The translations under genes were made by a program, and so were the position numbers. A model generated the notes under the pieces. That model had not been told where the DNA came from and did not search any database. It worked only from the letters and a program-made list of their open reading frames with translations. Below, piece after piece: positions 1 through 11,500 of a stretch of DNA of 64,000 bases. The stretch lies in assembly GCF_007827975.1 (NCBI RefSeq), contig NZ_VITT01000002.1, one strand, 5' to 3'. The stretch is from Nitrospirillum viridazoti (GTDB taxonomy: Bacteria > Pseudomonadota > Alphaproteobacteria > Azospirillales > Azospirillaceae). The first letter of the stretch is position 1. Every line of letters begins with the position of its first letter.

Positions 1-2575
1 GCCGGTCAGGCTGACCGCGATGGTCTGGACGGTAGACTTCGCCCCGCCGATGCGGGCGGTGCCACCATCGTTGGCGGTCACCGTGATGGTGTCGCTGCCG
101 GTGGCCGTCGCCGTGGTGGCATAGGTCAGGCTGGCCAGGGTGGCGTTCACATCGGCCAGGCTGCCCGTGATGGTCAGGCTGCCCGTGCCATTGCCGGCCA
201 GAGTGGCGGCGCCCGACGCGGTGGCGGCGACGTTGCCCTGGGTGGCCGTCACGGTGGCCGTGACCGTGGTGCCGGTCAGGCTGTCGCTGATGCTGACGCC
301 CGTGATGGCGTGGGCGTTGGTGTCATTGTAGCTCTGCGCCCCGGCCACGGTCAGGACCGGGGTGTCGTTGCCCGTCAGGTTGATGGTGATGGTCTGCACG
401 GTTGATTTGGCGCCACCGATGCGGTTGCTGCCGCCATCGCTCAGCGCCACCGTCAGGACGTCCGCGCCCGTGGTTGTGGCGGTGGTGGCGTAGCTCAGGG
501 TGGCAAGGGTGGCATTCACGTCGGCCAGGCTGCCGGTGATGGAAACCACGCCGCTGCCGCTGCCCGACACCGTGGCACCGCCGGAGGCGGTGACGGAGAT
601 GTTGCCCTGGGTGGCGATCAGGGCGGCGGTGACGGTGCTGCCCTGCAGGCTGTCGCTGACGCTGACGCCGGTGATGGCGTGGACGTTGGTGTCGGTATAG
701 GTCTGCGTCCCGGCCACGGTCAGGACCGGGGTGTCGTTGCCTGTCAGGTTGACCGCGATGGTCTGGACGGCGGCCTTGGCGCCGCCGATGCGGGTGGTGC
801 CACCGTCATTGACGCTGACGATGATGGTATCGCTGCCGGTGGCCGTCGCCGTGGTGGCGTAGGTCAAGGTTGCCAAGGTGGCGTTCACGTCGGCCAGGCT
901 GCCGGTGATGATGACGCTGCCCGTGCCCCCGCCGGTGACGCTGGCGGACCCCGAGGCCGTGAGGCCCAGGTTGCCGTGCAGATCGGCCACGGTGGCGGTG
1001 ACCGTGCCGCCCTGCAGGGTGTCGCTGATGCTGACGCCGGTGATGGCGTGGGCACTGGTGTCGTTGTAGCTCTGCGCCCCTGCGACGGTCAGGACCGGGG
1101 TGTCGTTGCCGGTCAGGTTGACCGCGATGGTTTGGGTGGCGGACTTGGCGCCGCCGATCAGGCTGCCGCCGCCGTCATTGACGGTGACGGTGATGGTGTC
1201 GCTGCCGGTGGTGGTCGCCGTGGTGGCGTAGGTCAGGGTGGCCAGGGTGGCGTTCACGTCGGCCAGAGTGCCGGTGATGATGACGCTGCCCGTGCCGGCG
1301 CCGGTGACGCTGGCGGACCCCGCGGTGGTGAAGCCCAGGTTGCCGTGCAGGTCCGACACCGTGGCGGTCACGGTGCCGCCGTAGGTGTCGGCGACGCTGA
1401 CGCCGGTGATGGCATGGGCGTTGGTGTCGTTGTAGGCCTGCGCCCCCGCGACGGTCAGGACTGGCGTGTCGTTGGTGGCGATGGCCACGGCGATTGTGCC
1501 GCTGGTGGACTTCGCCCCGCCGATGCGGGCGGTGCCGCCGTCATCGACGGCGACGGTGATGGTGTCGCTGCCGGCCGTCGACAGGGTGGTGGCATAGCTC
1601 AGGGTGGCCAGGGTGGCGTTCACATCGGCCAGGTTGCCGGTGATGGTGACGCTGCCCGTACCGCCGCCGGTGACTGTGGCGGACCCCGCGGCGGTGAAGC
1701 TGAGGTTGCCGTGCAGGTCGGACACGGTGGCCGTGACGGTGCCGCCCGGCAGCGCGTCGGTGATGGCCACACCGGTGATGGGGTGGCCGGCCTGATCGAC
1801 ATAGCTCTGCCCACCCGGCAGGGCCAGGGACGGCGTGTCGTTGCCGGTCAGGTTCACCGCGATGGTCTGGGTGGTCGACTTGGCCCCGCCAATCAGGTTG
1901 CCGCCGCCGTCATTGACCGTGACGGTGATGGTATCCGTTCCCGTGGCCGTCGCGGTGGTGGCGTAGCTCAGGGTGGCCAGGGTGGCGTTCACGTCGGCCA
2001 GGCTGCCGGTGATGGTGACGCTGCCCGTGCCGGCGCCGGTGACGCTGGCGGAGCCTGCGGCGGTGAAGCCCAGGTTGCCGTGCAGGTCGGACACGGTGGC
2101 GGTGACGGTGTTGCCCGCCAGGCTGTCGGTCACGCCCACGCCGGTGATGGCGTGGCTGTTGGTGTCGGTGTAGCTCTGCGCGCCGGCCACGCTGACGGTG
2201 GGGGCGGCGTTGCCGGTCAGGGTGACGGCGATGGTCTTGGCGTCCGTCAGGGCGCCGCCGGTGCCGGTGTTGCCGCCATCGTTGACGCCGATGGTGATGG
2301 TGTCGCTGTCGCTGGCCGTCACCGTGGTGGTGTAGGTCAGGCTGGCCAGGGTGGCGTTCACATCGGCCAGGGTGCCGGTGATGGTGACGCTGCCCGTGCC
2401 GCTACCGGTGACGTTGGCGCCGCCGGAGGCGGTGACCGCCAGGTTGCCCTTGCCGGCGCCCAACGTCACGGTCTCGATGCCGGTGCCGGCGTCAGGGTCG
2501 GCAACGCTGACGCTCAGGCCGTGGGCCAGAGTATCGGTGAGGGTCTGGGCGCCCGGCACGGTCAAGACGGGCGCG
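1..2575 (-). repeat. Tandem 369-bp (123-aa) repeats in the giant exoprotein
   Basis: The same module boundary (GNDTPVL after the TIAVSLTG strand) recurs at about 1, 370, 739, 1108, 1474, 1843 and 2212. Spacing is 369 bp, once 366 bp. Each unit encodes a bacterial Ig/cadherin-like beta-sandwich with motifs such as TARIGGAKSTVQTIAVSLTG, HAITGVSISDSLTG and GSLADVNATLATLTY. The array probably continues beyond base 1. Recombination between near-identical units could change protein length. Confidence 0.9.
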
Positions 2576-5500
2576 GTGTTGACGGCTGTGATGTTGACCG
2601 TGCTGGTGGCCGAGAGGGAAAGCTGGATGCCGTCATTCGCGAACCAGACGATGGTGCGGCTGTTGCGGGTGCCCCCGAGGGTGGGATCCTGGCTTGTGGA
2701 ACTGAAGGTGATGCTGCGCAGGGCCGCCTGGTAGTCGGCCACACTGGCGCTGCCGCTCAGGCTCAGGAAGCCCGTGAGGCTGTTATAGCTGCCGGTGATG
2801 CCATTCTGGGCGGTGAAGGACAGGAGGTCGTCGGCCACGCCGCCCGCGATCTCGACGATGGCGCTGGTCAGGGTGTTGGTGGCGGTGTCGGTCAGGGTGA
2901 GTGAGGAGTCGACAACGGTGGCGATGCCGGCCTCGGTATAGCTGCTGGTGCCGCCGGCTGTGAGCGTGATGCCTTGGGCCGCAATGCTGAGTGTGCCGAC
3001 GTTGGTGGAGTAAGCGGTGCCTCCGGTCGTGATGTCACCCGTGCTCCGGGTGGCGCCGCTGGTTGCGGTACCGCTGGTCTCATCCCAAGCCTTGAAAGTC
3101 AGCACGGAGGTTCCCACCGCGAAGGCGCTAGGGGTGAAGCGCAGCTGGGCCGTGCCGTCCAGCAGAAGGGCGCTGGTGGTCGAGACGCTGCCGACACTGT
3201 TCCAGGTGGTGCCGCCATCGGTGGAGTACTGCCAAGTACCGGGAGAGCCGGCGATGGCGGTGATCGCGATGCCGGCGACGCCGTGTGCGTCGGGGTCGGC
3301 ATAGCCGGCATCGCTCAGCAGGCTGGACACTGTCACACCGGCGCTGGGTGTGGTGCCGGGCGTGCCCGGACCGGTGATGGCAGCCCCGCTGGGCAGGGTG
3401 GGGGCGTCGTTGACCGGGGTGATGGTGACGGTGGTGCTGGCGGTCAGCGTGGTGGTGTCCGCGCCGCCATTGGCAGTGCCGCCATTGTCCTGGACGCTGG
3501 TCAGGGTGACGGTGCGGCCGCTGCCGGCCGTCGGATCGTCGCTGGTGTTCTTGTAGGCCAGGCCGTTGACCAGGGTCTGGGCGGCGGTGGCGGAGAAGTC
3601 GCCGGCCTTGGTGATGGTGACTGTGGCGGTACCGCTGGTCACACTGACGCTGACGGAATAGCCGTTGGCCGTGGTGGTGGCGCTGTTGCCGTTGGTCAGC
3701 GCCACGCTCTGCCCGTCGATGCTCAGGGTTTCCGAGGCGCCGTCGGCCAAGCCACCCACCGTCAGGGTGATGGCGTGGACGCTCTGGCTCGCCTCACTGG
3801 TGCTGACGGTCGTGCCACTGAACAGCGCGACGGCGTTGGCGCCCTCGACATAGTTGGGACTGGCCGCCGGCGTGGTGGTCAGGGTCGGCGCCTGGTTGAC
3901 CGGGTGCAGCGTAACGGTGGCGCTGGCGGTCAGGGTGGTGGTGTCATGACCGCTGTTGGCCGTGCCGCCGTTGTCCTGGATGGCGGTCAGGGTGACGGTG
4001 CGGCCGCTGCCGGCCGTCGGGTCGCTGCTGGTGTCCTTGTAGGTCAGGCCGTCGACCAGGGTTTGGGTCGCGGCTGCCGTGGCGCCACCCGACTTGGTGA
4101 TGGTGACGGTGGCGGTGCCGGAGGTCACCGAGACCGCGACGCCATAACCGTTGGCGGTGGTGGTGACGCTGGTGCCGTCGACCAGGGTGACGTCCTGGCC
4201 GTCAACGGACAGGATCTCCGACGTGCCGTCGGCCAGGCCGCCGACGGTCAGGGTCAGGCCACTGATCTTCTGGCCGGCCTCGACCGCGCTGATGGTCGTG
4301 CCGCTGAACAGGCTCACGGCACTGCCGCCCTCGGTGAAGACCGGGCTGGTGGCAGGGGTGGTGCTCAGGGTGGGCGCGTCGTTGACGGCGGTGATGTTGA
4401 CCGTGCTGGTGACGCCGGCCGACGGGGCAATGCCGTCGTTCACCGACCAGGTGACGGTGCGGCTGGTGCGGGTGCCGCCCAGGGTCGGGTCCTGGCTGGT
4501 GGAACTGAAGGTGATGCTGCGCAGGGCGGCCTGGTAATTGGCCAGGGTGTCGCTGCCCGTCAGGGTCAGCACGCCGGTGCTGGCGTTGTAGCTGCCGGTG
4601 ATGTTGGCGGTGTTGACGAAGGTCAGCACGTCGCCCGCCACCACGCTGCCGATGGTCACTGTGGCGCTGGTCAGGGTGCTGGTGGCGCTATCGGCGACCG
4701 TGAGGGTGGTGTCGATGGCGCCGGCGGTGCCGGCCTCGACATAGGTGACGGAGCCGCCGGCCGTCATCACCGCGCCCTGCGCCGCGACGCTGACCGTGCC
4801 GTTATTGGTGGAATAGGCGGTGGCGCCGCCGTTGGTGGTGGTGTCGGCCGTCTGGCGCGTGCTGCCGCTGCTGGCGGTGCCGCTGGTCTCGTCCCAGCCC
4901 TTGAAGGTCAGCGTGGCGGTTTCGGCCGTGCTGCCGTCGGGCACATAGCGCAGCTGGGCGGTGCTGTTCAGCAACAGGCCGCCGCTGGCGGAAACGGTGC
5001 CGACGCCGAACCAGTTCGTGCCATCGGTGGAATACTGCCAGGTGCCGGCACCGGAGAGCCCAGTGATGGCGACGCCCGAGACGCCATGGCCGTCCACATC
5101 GGCATAGCCGGCGTCGCTCAGGATGCTGGAAACGGTGACGGCGGTGCTGGTCGTGTTGATGGGCGTGGCCGGGATGGTGGCGGTGGCGCCGCTGCTGGGC
5201 AGGGTGGGGGCGTCGTTGACCGGGGTGATGGTGACGGTGGAGACAATATCGACTGCGGTGGTATCGTGGCCCCCGTTCGCGGTGCCGCCGTTGTCCTGGA
5301 TAATGGTCAGCGCGATGGTGCGGCCATTGCCGGGAGTAGGATCGTCGCTGGTGTTCTTGTAGCCTAAGCCATTGATCAAGCTCTCAGCGTCTGCCGCAGA
5401 GAAGTCACCAGCCTTGGTGATGGTAACACCTGCGAAGTACCGCACGACATTACCCGAGGTGCTGGTCGTCACAAGGACGGATACGGTATAGCCGTTTGTG

Positions 5501-8500
5501 GTGGTTACCGTATTTTGGTTGGTCAGCGATACCAGAGTTCCATCGACTTGCAGAGTTTCAGCCGCGCCATCGGCGAGGCCTGCCAAAGCCACGGTCAAAG
5601 AATGGATTTTTTGGTTGCTCTCGCCAGCGCTTACGGTCGCGGCGCTGAACAGGGTCACGGCATCAGCGCCTTCGATGTAATTCGCATTAGTGACCGGTGT
5701 CGCGTTCAGGTTAGGCGCGCTGTTCAGAACGCTGGCCACGATATCGTTGCCGGTGCCGCCGCTGTTGGTGATCAGCGCCTTGCCGCCGCTCAGATCCGCT
5801 TGCCCGTTACTATCCAGATTGTCGAAGGCGGTGGTGTCGGTGGTGCCGCTGCCGGTGTTGTTGACGATGGTGAAGCTGTCGCCCAGCGCGACCGTGTAGC
5901 CGCCAACGGCGCTCAGTGTCAGGGTCCCGGCATTGCCCGAGCCGTCGTTCAGCACGACGTTGCCGCCCACGCTCAACACGTCGTTATTGCCGGAGGTGCC
6001 GGCGATCTGGATTTGCAGGGCGCCGCCCAGGTTCACGTTGCCCGTGACCGTCAGGGTGCCGATGCCGTTGTTCACGCCCTCGATGCCGGGGGCCAGGGTG
6101 CCGCCGCCATAGACCCGCAGGTTGCCGCCGATGGTGCCGGTGCCGGCCAGGGTGGCGCCGTCCTGGACGTTGACATCGCCGCCAACCGAACCGGTCAGCG
6201 CCAGGGTGCCCGCCTGCACATAGGTGGTGTCGGTATAGCCGCTACCGTCGCCCGACAAGGTCACGGTACCGGTTCCGCCTTTGAACAGGCTGCCGAAACC
6301 AGTGACGGCACCTGACAGGGTCAGGCTGTTGTCCGTGTTGAGGGTGCCGTTGCCGACAGAGAGGTTCAGATTCTGGCTCAGGCTGACGCTGGACCCGGTG
6401 ACCGTGAGGGTGCCGCCGTTCAGCGTCAGGGCGCTGCCGCCCAGGTTGGCGGCGGCGGCGATGCGCAAGCTGGCATCGCGCACTATCGTATCGCCGGTGT
6501 AGGTGTTGGTACCGGACAGGGTGACGGTGCCGCCGCCGTTCATCGTCAGGTCACCCGACCCGCTGACCACGCCCGAGAGGGTCAGGGCGTTGGCGGTGCT
6601 GACCGTGCCGCCATTGCTGCCCAGGGCCACGGCCTGGCTCAGGCTGACGCTGGAGCCGGTCACCGCCAGGGTGCCGCCGTTCAGCGTCAGGGCGCCGCTG
6701 CCCAGGTTGGCGGCGGCGGCGATGCTGAGGGTGCCGTCAATGACGGTGGTGGTGCCGGTGTAGGTGTTGGCGCCGCTGAGCGTCAGCGTGCCCACGCCGT
6801 TCAATGTCAGGTTGCTCGACCCGGAGATGACGCCGGACAGGGTGGCGGTGTTGGCGGCGCTGATGCTGCTGGCCGCCGCCAGGATGATGGCGTTGTCGAT
6901 GGTGACGCTGGAGCCGGTCACCGCCAGGGTGCCGCCGCTCAGCGTCACCGATCCGGCGCCCAGGTTGCTGTCGGCGGTGATGCTGAGGGTACCGGCGGTC
7001 ACGGTGGTGGTGCCGGTATAGGTGTTGGTGCCGCTGAGCGTCAGCGTGCCGGCGCCGGTCTTGGACAGGCTGCCGGTGCTGCTGATGACGCCGGACAAGG
7101 TGACATCGGCGGCGTTGTTGATCGTGCCGCCGCCGGTGCCCAGGGTGATCGCCTTGCTTACGGTCACGCCCGACCCGGTTACCGCGAGCGCGCCGCCGTT
7201 CAGGGTCAGCGTGCCGCCGGCCAGGTTGGACTGACCGGCGATGGACAGGGTGCCGGTGGCGATGTTCAGGTTGGTGCTGGCCCCGCTGTTGCTGCCGCTC
7301 AGCACCAGGGTGCCGGTGCCGACGTTCTTGTACAGCGTGAAGGCACCGCCCAGGGTGCCGCTGAGGGTCAGGGTGCCCGTGCCGTTCACGTTGAGCCGAG
7401 CGTCCGCCGTCAGGGTCACGTTGCCCGACACCGTGGCGCTGCCGGTCGAGGTGTTCAGGGTCAGCGAGCCGTTGCCGGCGGTGCTCACCGCGTCCGCTAT
7501 GGTCACGCCATCGTCGATGAGTAGGGTGCCGGCGGAGGCGATGGTGGTGCCGCCGGTGCTGCTGCCCAAGGCGCCGGAGGTGGCGGCCTCCAATTTACCG
7601 GCGCTGATGGTCGTCGTGCCGGTGTAGGTGTTGGCGCCCGACAGGATCAGGGTGCCGGTGCCGGTCTTGGTCAGGTTGCCGGTGCCGCTGATGACGCCCG
7701 ACAGGGTCAGGGTGTTGGCGGTGCTGATGGTGCCGCCGCCCGTGCTCAGCAGGATGTTCCCGCTTAGGGTGACGGTGGTGCCGGTCAGCGTGAGCGTGCT
7801 GCCGTCCAGCGTCAGGCCGCCGCTGCCCAGGTTGGTGTTGTCGGTGATGCTGAGGGTACCGCCCGACACGGTGGTGGCACCGGTGTAGGTGTTGGTGCCG
7901 GACAGGGTCAGGGTGCCGGCGCCGGTCTTGGTCAGGGTGCCGGTGCCGCTGACAACGCCGGACAGGGTCAGGGCGTTGGCATCGCTGATGGTGCCACCGT
8001 TGGTGCCCAGGGTCACGGCATTGGTCAGGGTGACGCCGGAGCCGGTCACCACCAGCGTGCCGCCATCCAGGGTCAGGGCGGCGGTGCTGAGGTTGGTGTT
8101 GTCGGTGATGCTGAGCGTACCGCCCGTCACCGAGGTGGTGCCGGTGTAGGTGTTGGTGCCGCTGAGCGTCAGTGTGCCCACGCCATTCAGCGTCAGGTTG
8201 CGCGACCCGCTGATGACGCCGGACAGGGTGGCGCTATTGGTGGCGCTGATGCTGCTGTCAGCGTTCAGGACGATGGCGTTGGGAAGGGTGACGCTGGTGC
8301 CCGTTACCTCCAGCGTGCCGCCGCCAAGAACGACGGCGCCGTTGATGGTGGTGCTGCCCAGGTTGGCGTTGCTGCTAACGCTAAGGGTGCCGGCGGATAC
8401 CATGGTGGCGCCCAGCGCGCCGGTGGAGCTGGCGTAGGTGTTGGTCCCAGACAGGGTCAGCTTGCCGGCACCGACCTTGGTCAGGCTGATGACGTGGCTG

Positions 8501-11500
8501 AGGTTGCTGCTGACGCCGCCGGTGATGTTGCCGGACAGGGTCAGGGCGTTGGCGTTACTGATGATGCCGCCGCTGGCGCCCAGCGTGATGTTCTTGGATA
8601 TCGTGACGTTGTTGCCGGTGACCAGCAGGCCGCCGACACCGGTGTTGCCCATGTTCAGGGTCAGCGTGCCGGCGGTCAGGTTGGTCTGGTCGGTGATGGA
8701 GAGCGTGCCGTTCTGGATGTTCAGGTTGGTGGTCGCGGCGCTGTTGTTGGCTGTCAGCACCAAGGCGCCGTTGCCGAAGCTGCGGGTGAGGCTGAAGGCG
8801 CCGGCCAACGTGCCGCCCACGGTCAGGGTGGCGGGGTCGGCGACGGTGACGGTGGCGGCGGCCGACAAGGTCAGGTTGCCGGACAACGTGGCGGTGCCGG
8901 AAGACAGGATGAGCGCGCCGCCCGAGGAGATGCCGGAGCCCGCGATGGTCAGGGCGTCGGCGACGGTCACGCCGCTGTCCAACTGCAAGGCAGCGCCGCT
9001 GGCGACCGTCGTGCCGCCCGTGGCGCTGCCTAGCGCGCCGGAACTGCCCACTTCCAGCGTGCCGGCGCTGACGGTGGTGGTGCCGGTGTAGGTGTTGGTG
9101 CCCGTCAGGGTCAGCGTGCCGGTGCCGGCCTTGGTGATGCCGCCGGCGAGGCCACCGTCCTCAAGGACACCGGAGAAGGTGGTGCTGGTGTTGCTCCCAC
9201 CCGTGGTCAGCGTGCCACCGTTCAGCGTCACCGTGCCGGCGCCGCTGAGCGATCCCACGGTCTCATTGCTGGCTTGCAGTGTCAGGGTGGCGCCCGAAGC
9301 GACCGACACGGCGCTGCTGTCGCTGATGGCGCTGCCGCCGGACACCATGATCTGGCCGGCGCTGATGGTGGTGGCGCCGGTGTAGGTGTTGGTGCCCGAC
9401 AGTTCCAGGGTGCCCGTGCCCGTCTTTGTCAGGCCACCGGTGCCGGTGATGGCGCCGGAGAAGACCGTATCGTCGGTGCTGGCTTCGTTCACCGTCAGCG
9501 TGTTGGTGCTGAGGGTCACCGTGCCGCCGCCGCTCAAGGAGCCGATGGTCTCGGTGGCCGCCAGGGCCAAGGTGGCGCCGGTGGCCACGCTGACGGCGCT
9601 GGTATCGGCGACGGCGCTGCCGCCGCTGAGCGTGACGGTGCCGGCCGCGACCGTCATGGCGCCGGTGTAGGTGTTGGCGCCGGACAAGGTCAGGCCGTCG
9701 GTGGCGCCGGTGCCGGTGGTCAGCGTCAGGGTGCCGGTGCTGCCGGTGATGTTGCCCGACAGGGTGGCGGCGTTGCCGCTGGCCACCTGGATGGTGGAAC
9801 TGGCGGTGACGGCGATGTTCTTGGCGATGCTGGCGGCACCGTTGATCAGCAGGGTGCCCCCGGCCATGGTCAGGCTGCCGCTGCCCAGGCTGCCGGCACC
9901 GGCGATGCTGAGGGTTCCGGTGGTGACGGTGACGTTGGTGTAAGTGTTGCTGGTGCCGCCCAGCACCACCGAGGCGTAGGTGCCACCGTTGCTCTGCGAG
10001 GCGATGTTCAGGCTGCCGTTGCCGACCACGCCGCTGAAGGTCAGGTCTTTGCCGGCGCCCAGCTGATCATTGATGGTGCGGGTGCCGCCGCCCAGGTCGA
10101 CCGTGCCGGCGAAGGTCAGGGCATAGCTGCCGGCCATCAGCAGATCGGTGTTCAGCACCAGGTTGTTGGCCAGGTTGTAGGTGAGGTTCGTTGTGCTGCG
10201 TATCTTGCCCCCGTTGATGGTCAGGGTGCCGGTACCAAGGGCGGTGTTGCTGGAAATGTCGAGGATGCCGCCATCCAGCGTGACGCCGCCGCTGAAGGTG
10301 CTGTTGCCCGACAGTTTGAGGGCGTTGCCCGAGGTGGTGCTCTTCAGATCCAGCGCGCCTGTGCCGCTGATGACACCACCGAGGGTCACGGCGCCGCTGG
10401 TGACATCAATGGTGCCGCCGCCGGCGTTGATGGTGACGGCGGTGGAACTGGAGAAGCCGGTCGTGGATGCCAGCGTGCCACCGTTGAAGATCAGGGACGA
10501 GGTGCTGCCCAGGCTGGCGACCGCCAATACGCCGGCCGTGATCGTCGTCGAGCCGCTGTAGGTGTTGGTGCCCGACAGGGTCAGGGTGCCGGCACCCGTC
10601 TTGGTCAGGCTGCCGGTGCTGCTGATGACGCCCGACAGGGTCAGCGCGTTGGCATTCCTGATGGTGCCGCCGCCGCTGGACAGGACGATGGCCTTGCTCA
10701 CGGTCACCGCGGACCCGGTTACCGCGAGCGCGCCGCCGTTCAGGGTCAGCGTGCCGCCGGCCAGGTTGGTGTTGTCGGTGATGGACAGGGTGCCGGTGGC
10801 GATGTTCAGGTTGGTGCTGGCCCCGCTGTTGCTGCCGCTCAGCACCAGAGTGCCGGTGCCCACGTTCTTGTACAGCGTGAAGGCACCGCCCAGGGTGCCG
10901 CTGAGGGTCAGGGTGCCCGTGCCGTTCACGTTGAGCCGGGCGTCCGCCGTCAGGGTCACGTTGCCCGACACCGTGGCGCTGCCGGTCGAGGTGTTCAGGG
11001 TCAGTGAGCCGTTGCCGGCGGTGCTCACCGCGTCCGCTATGGTCACGCCATCGTCGATGAGCAGGGTGCCGGCGGAGGCGATGGTGGTGCCGCCGGTGCT
11101 GCTGCCCAAGGCGCCGGAGGTGGCGGCCTCCAATTTGCCGGCGCTGATGGTCGTGGTGCCGGTGTAGGTGTTGGTGCCCGACAGGGTCAGCGTGCCCGTG
11201 CCGGCCTTGGTCAAGCCGCCAGCGCTGGTACCATCCTGGATGACGCCGGAGAAGGTGCCGCTGGTGTTATCGCCACCGACGGTCAGTGTGCCGCCGTTCA
11301 GCGTCACCGTGCCGGAACCGCTCAGCGATCCGACCGTCTCGTTGAAGTTCTGCAGCCGGAAGGTGCCGCTGGCGCCCACCGACACGGCAGTGCTGTCGGA
11401 GAGCGCGGTGCCGTTGGTGACCTGCAGCGTGCCGCCGGTGATGGTGGTGGCGCCGGTGTAGGTGCTGCTGCCCGACAGCGACAGCTGGCCCGAGCTGGTC

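Noticed and set aside
1..2575. CRISPR array
   Set aside because: The repeats are 369 bp, coding and in frame, without the short repeat-spacer pattern.
679..2904. Plus-strand frame of 741 codons opposite the exoprotein gene
   Set aside because: It is Gly/Asp/Val/Ala-rich low-complexity sequence that mirrors the repeats of the real minus-strand frame. GC-rich repeats lack stops in several frames.
2974..5367. Plus-strand frame of 797 codons
   Set aside because: It is an antisense shadow with the same biased composition, and it shares codon boundaries with the minus-strand gene.
9274..11007. Plus-strand frame of 577 codons
   Set aside because: It is an antisense shadow of the beta-strand repeat array, with no domain pattern.
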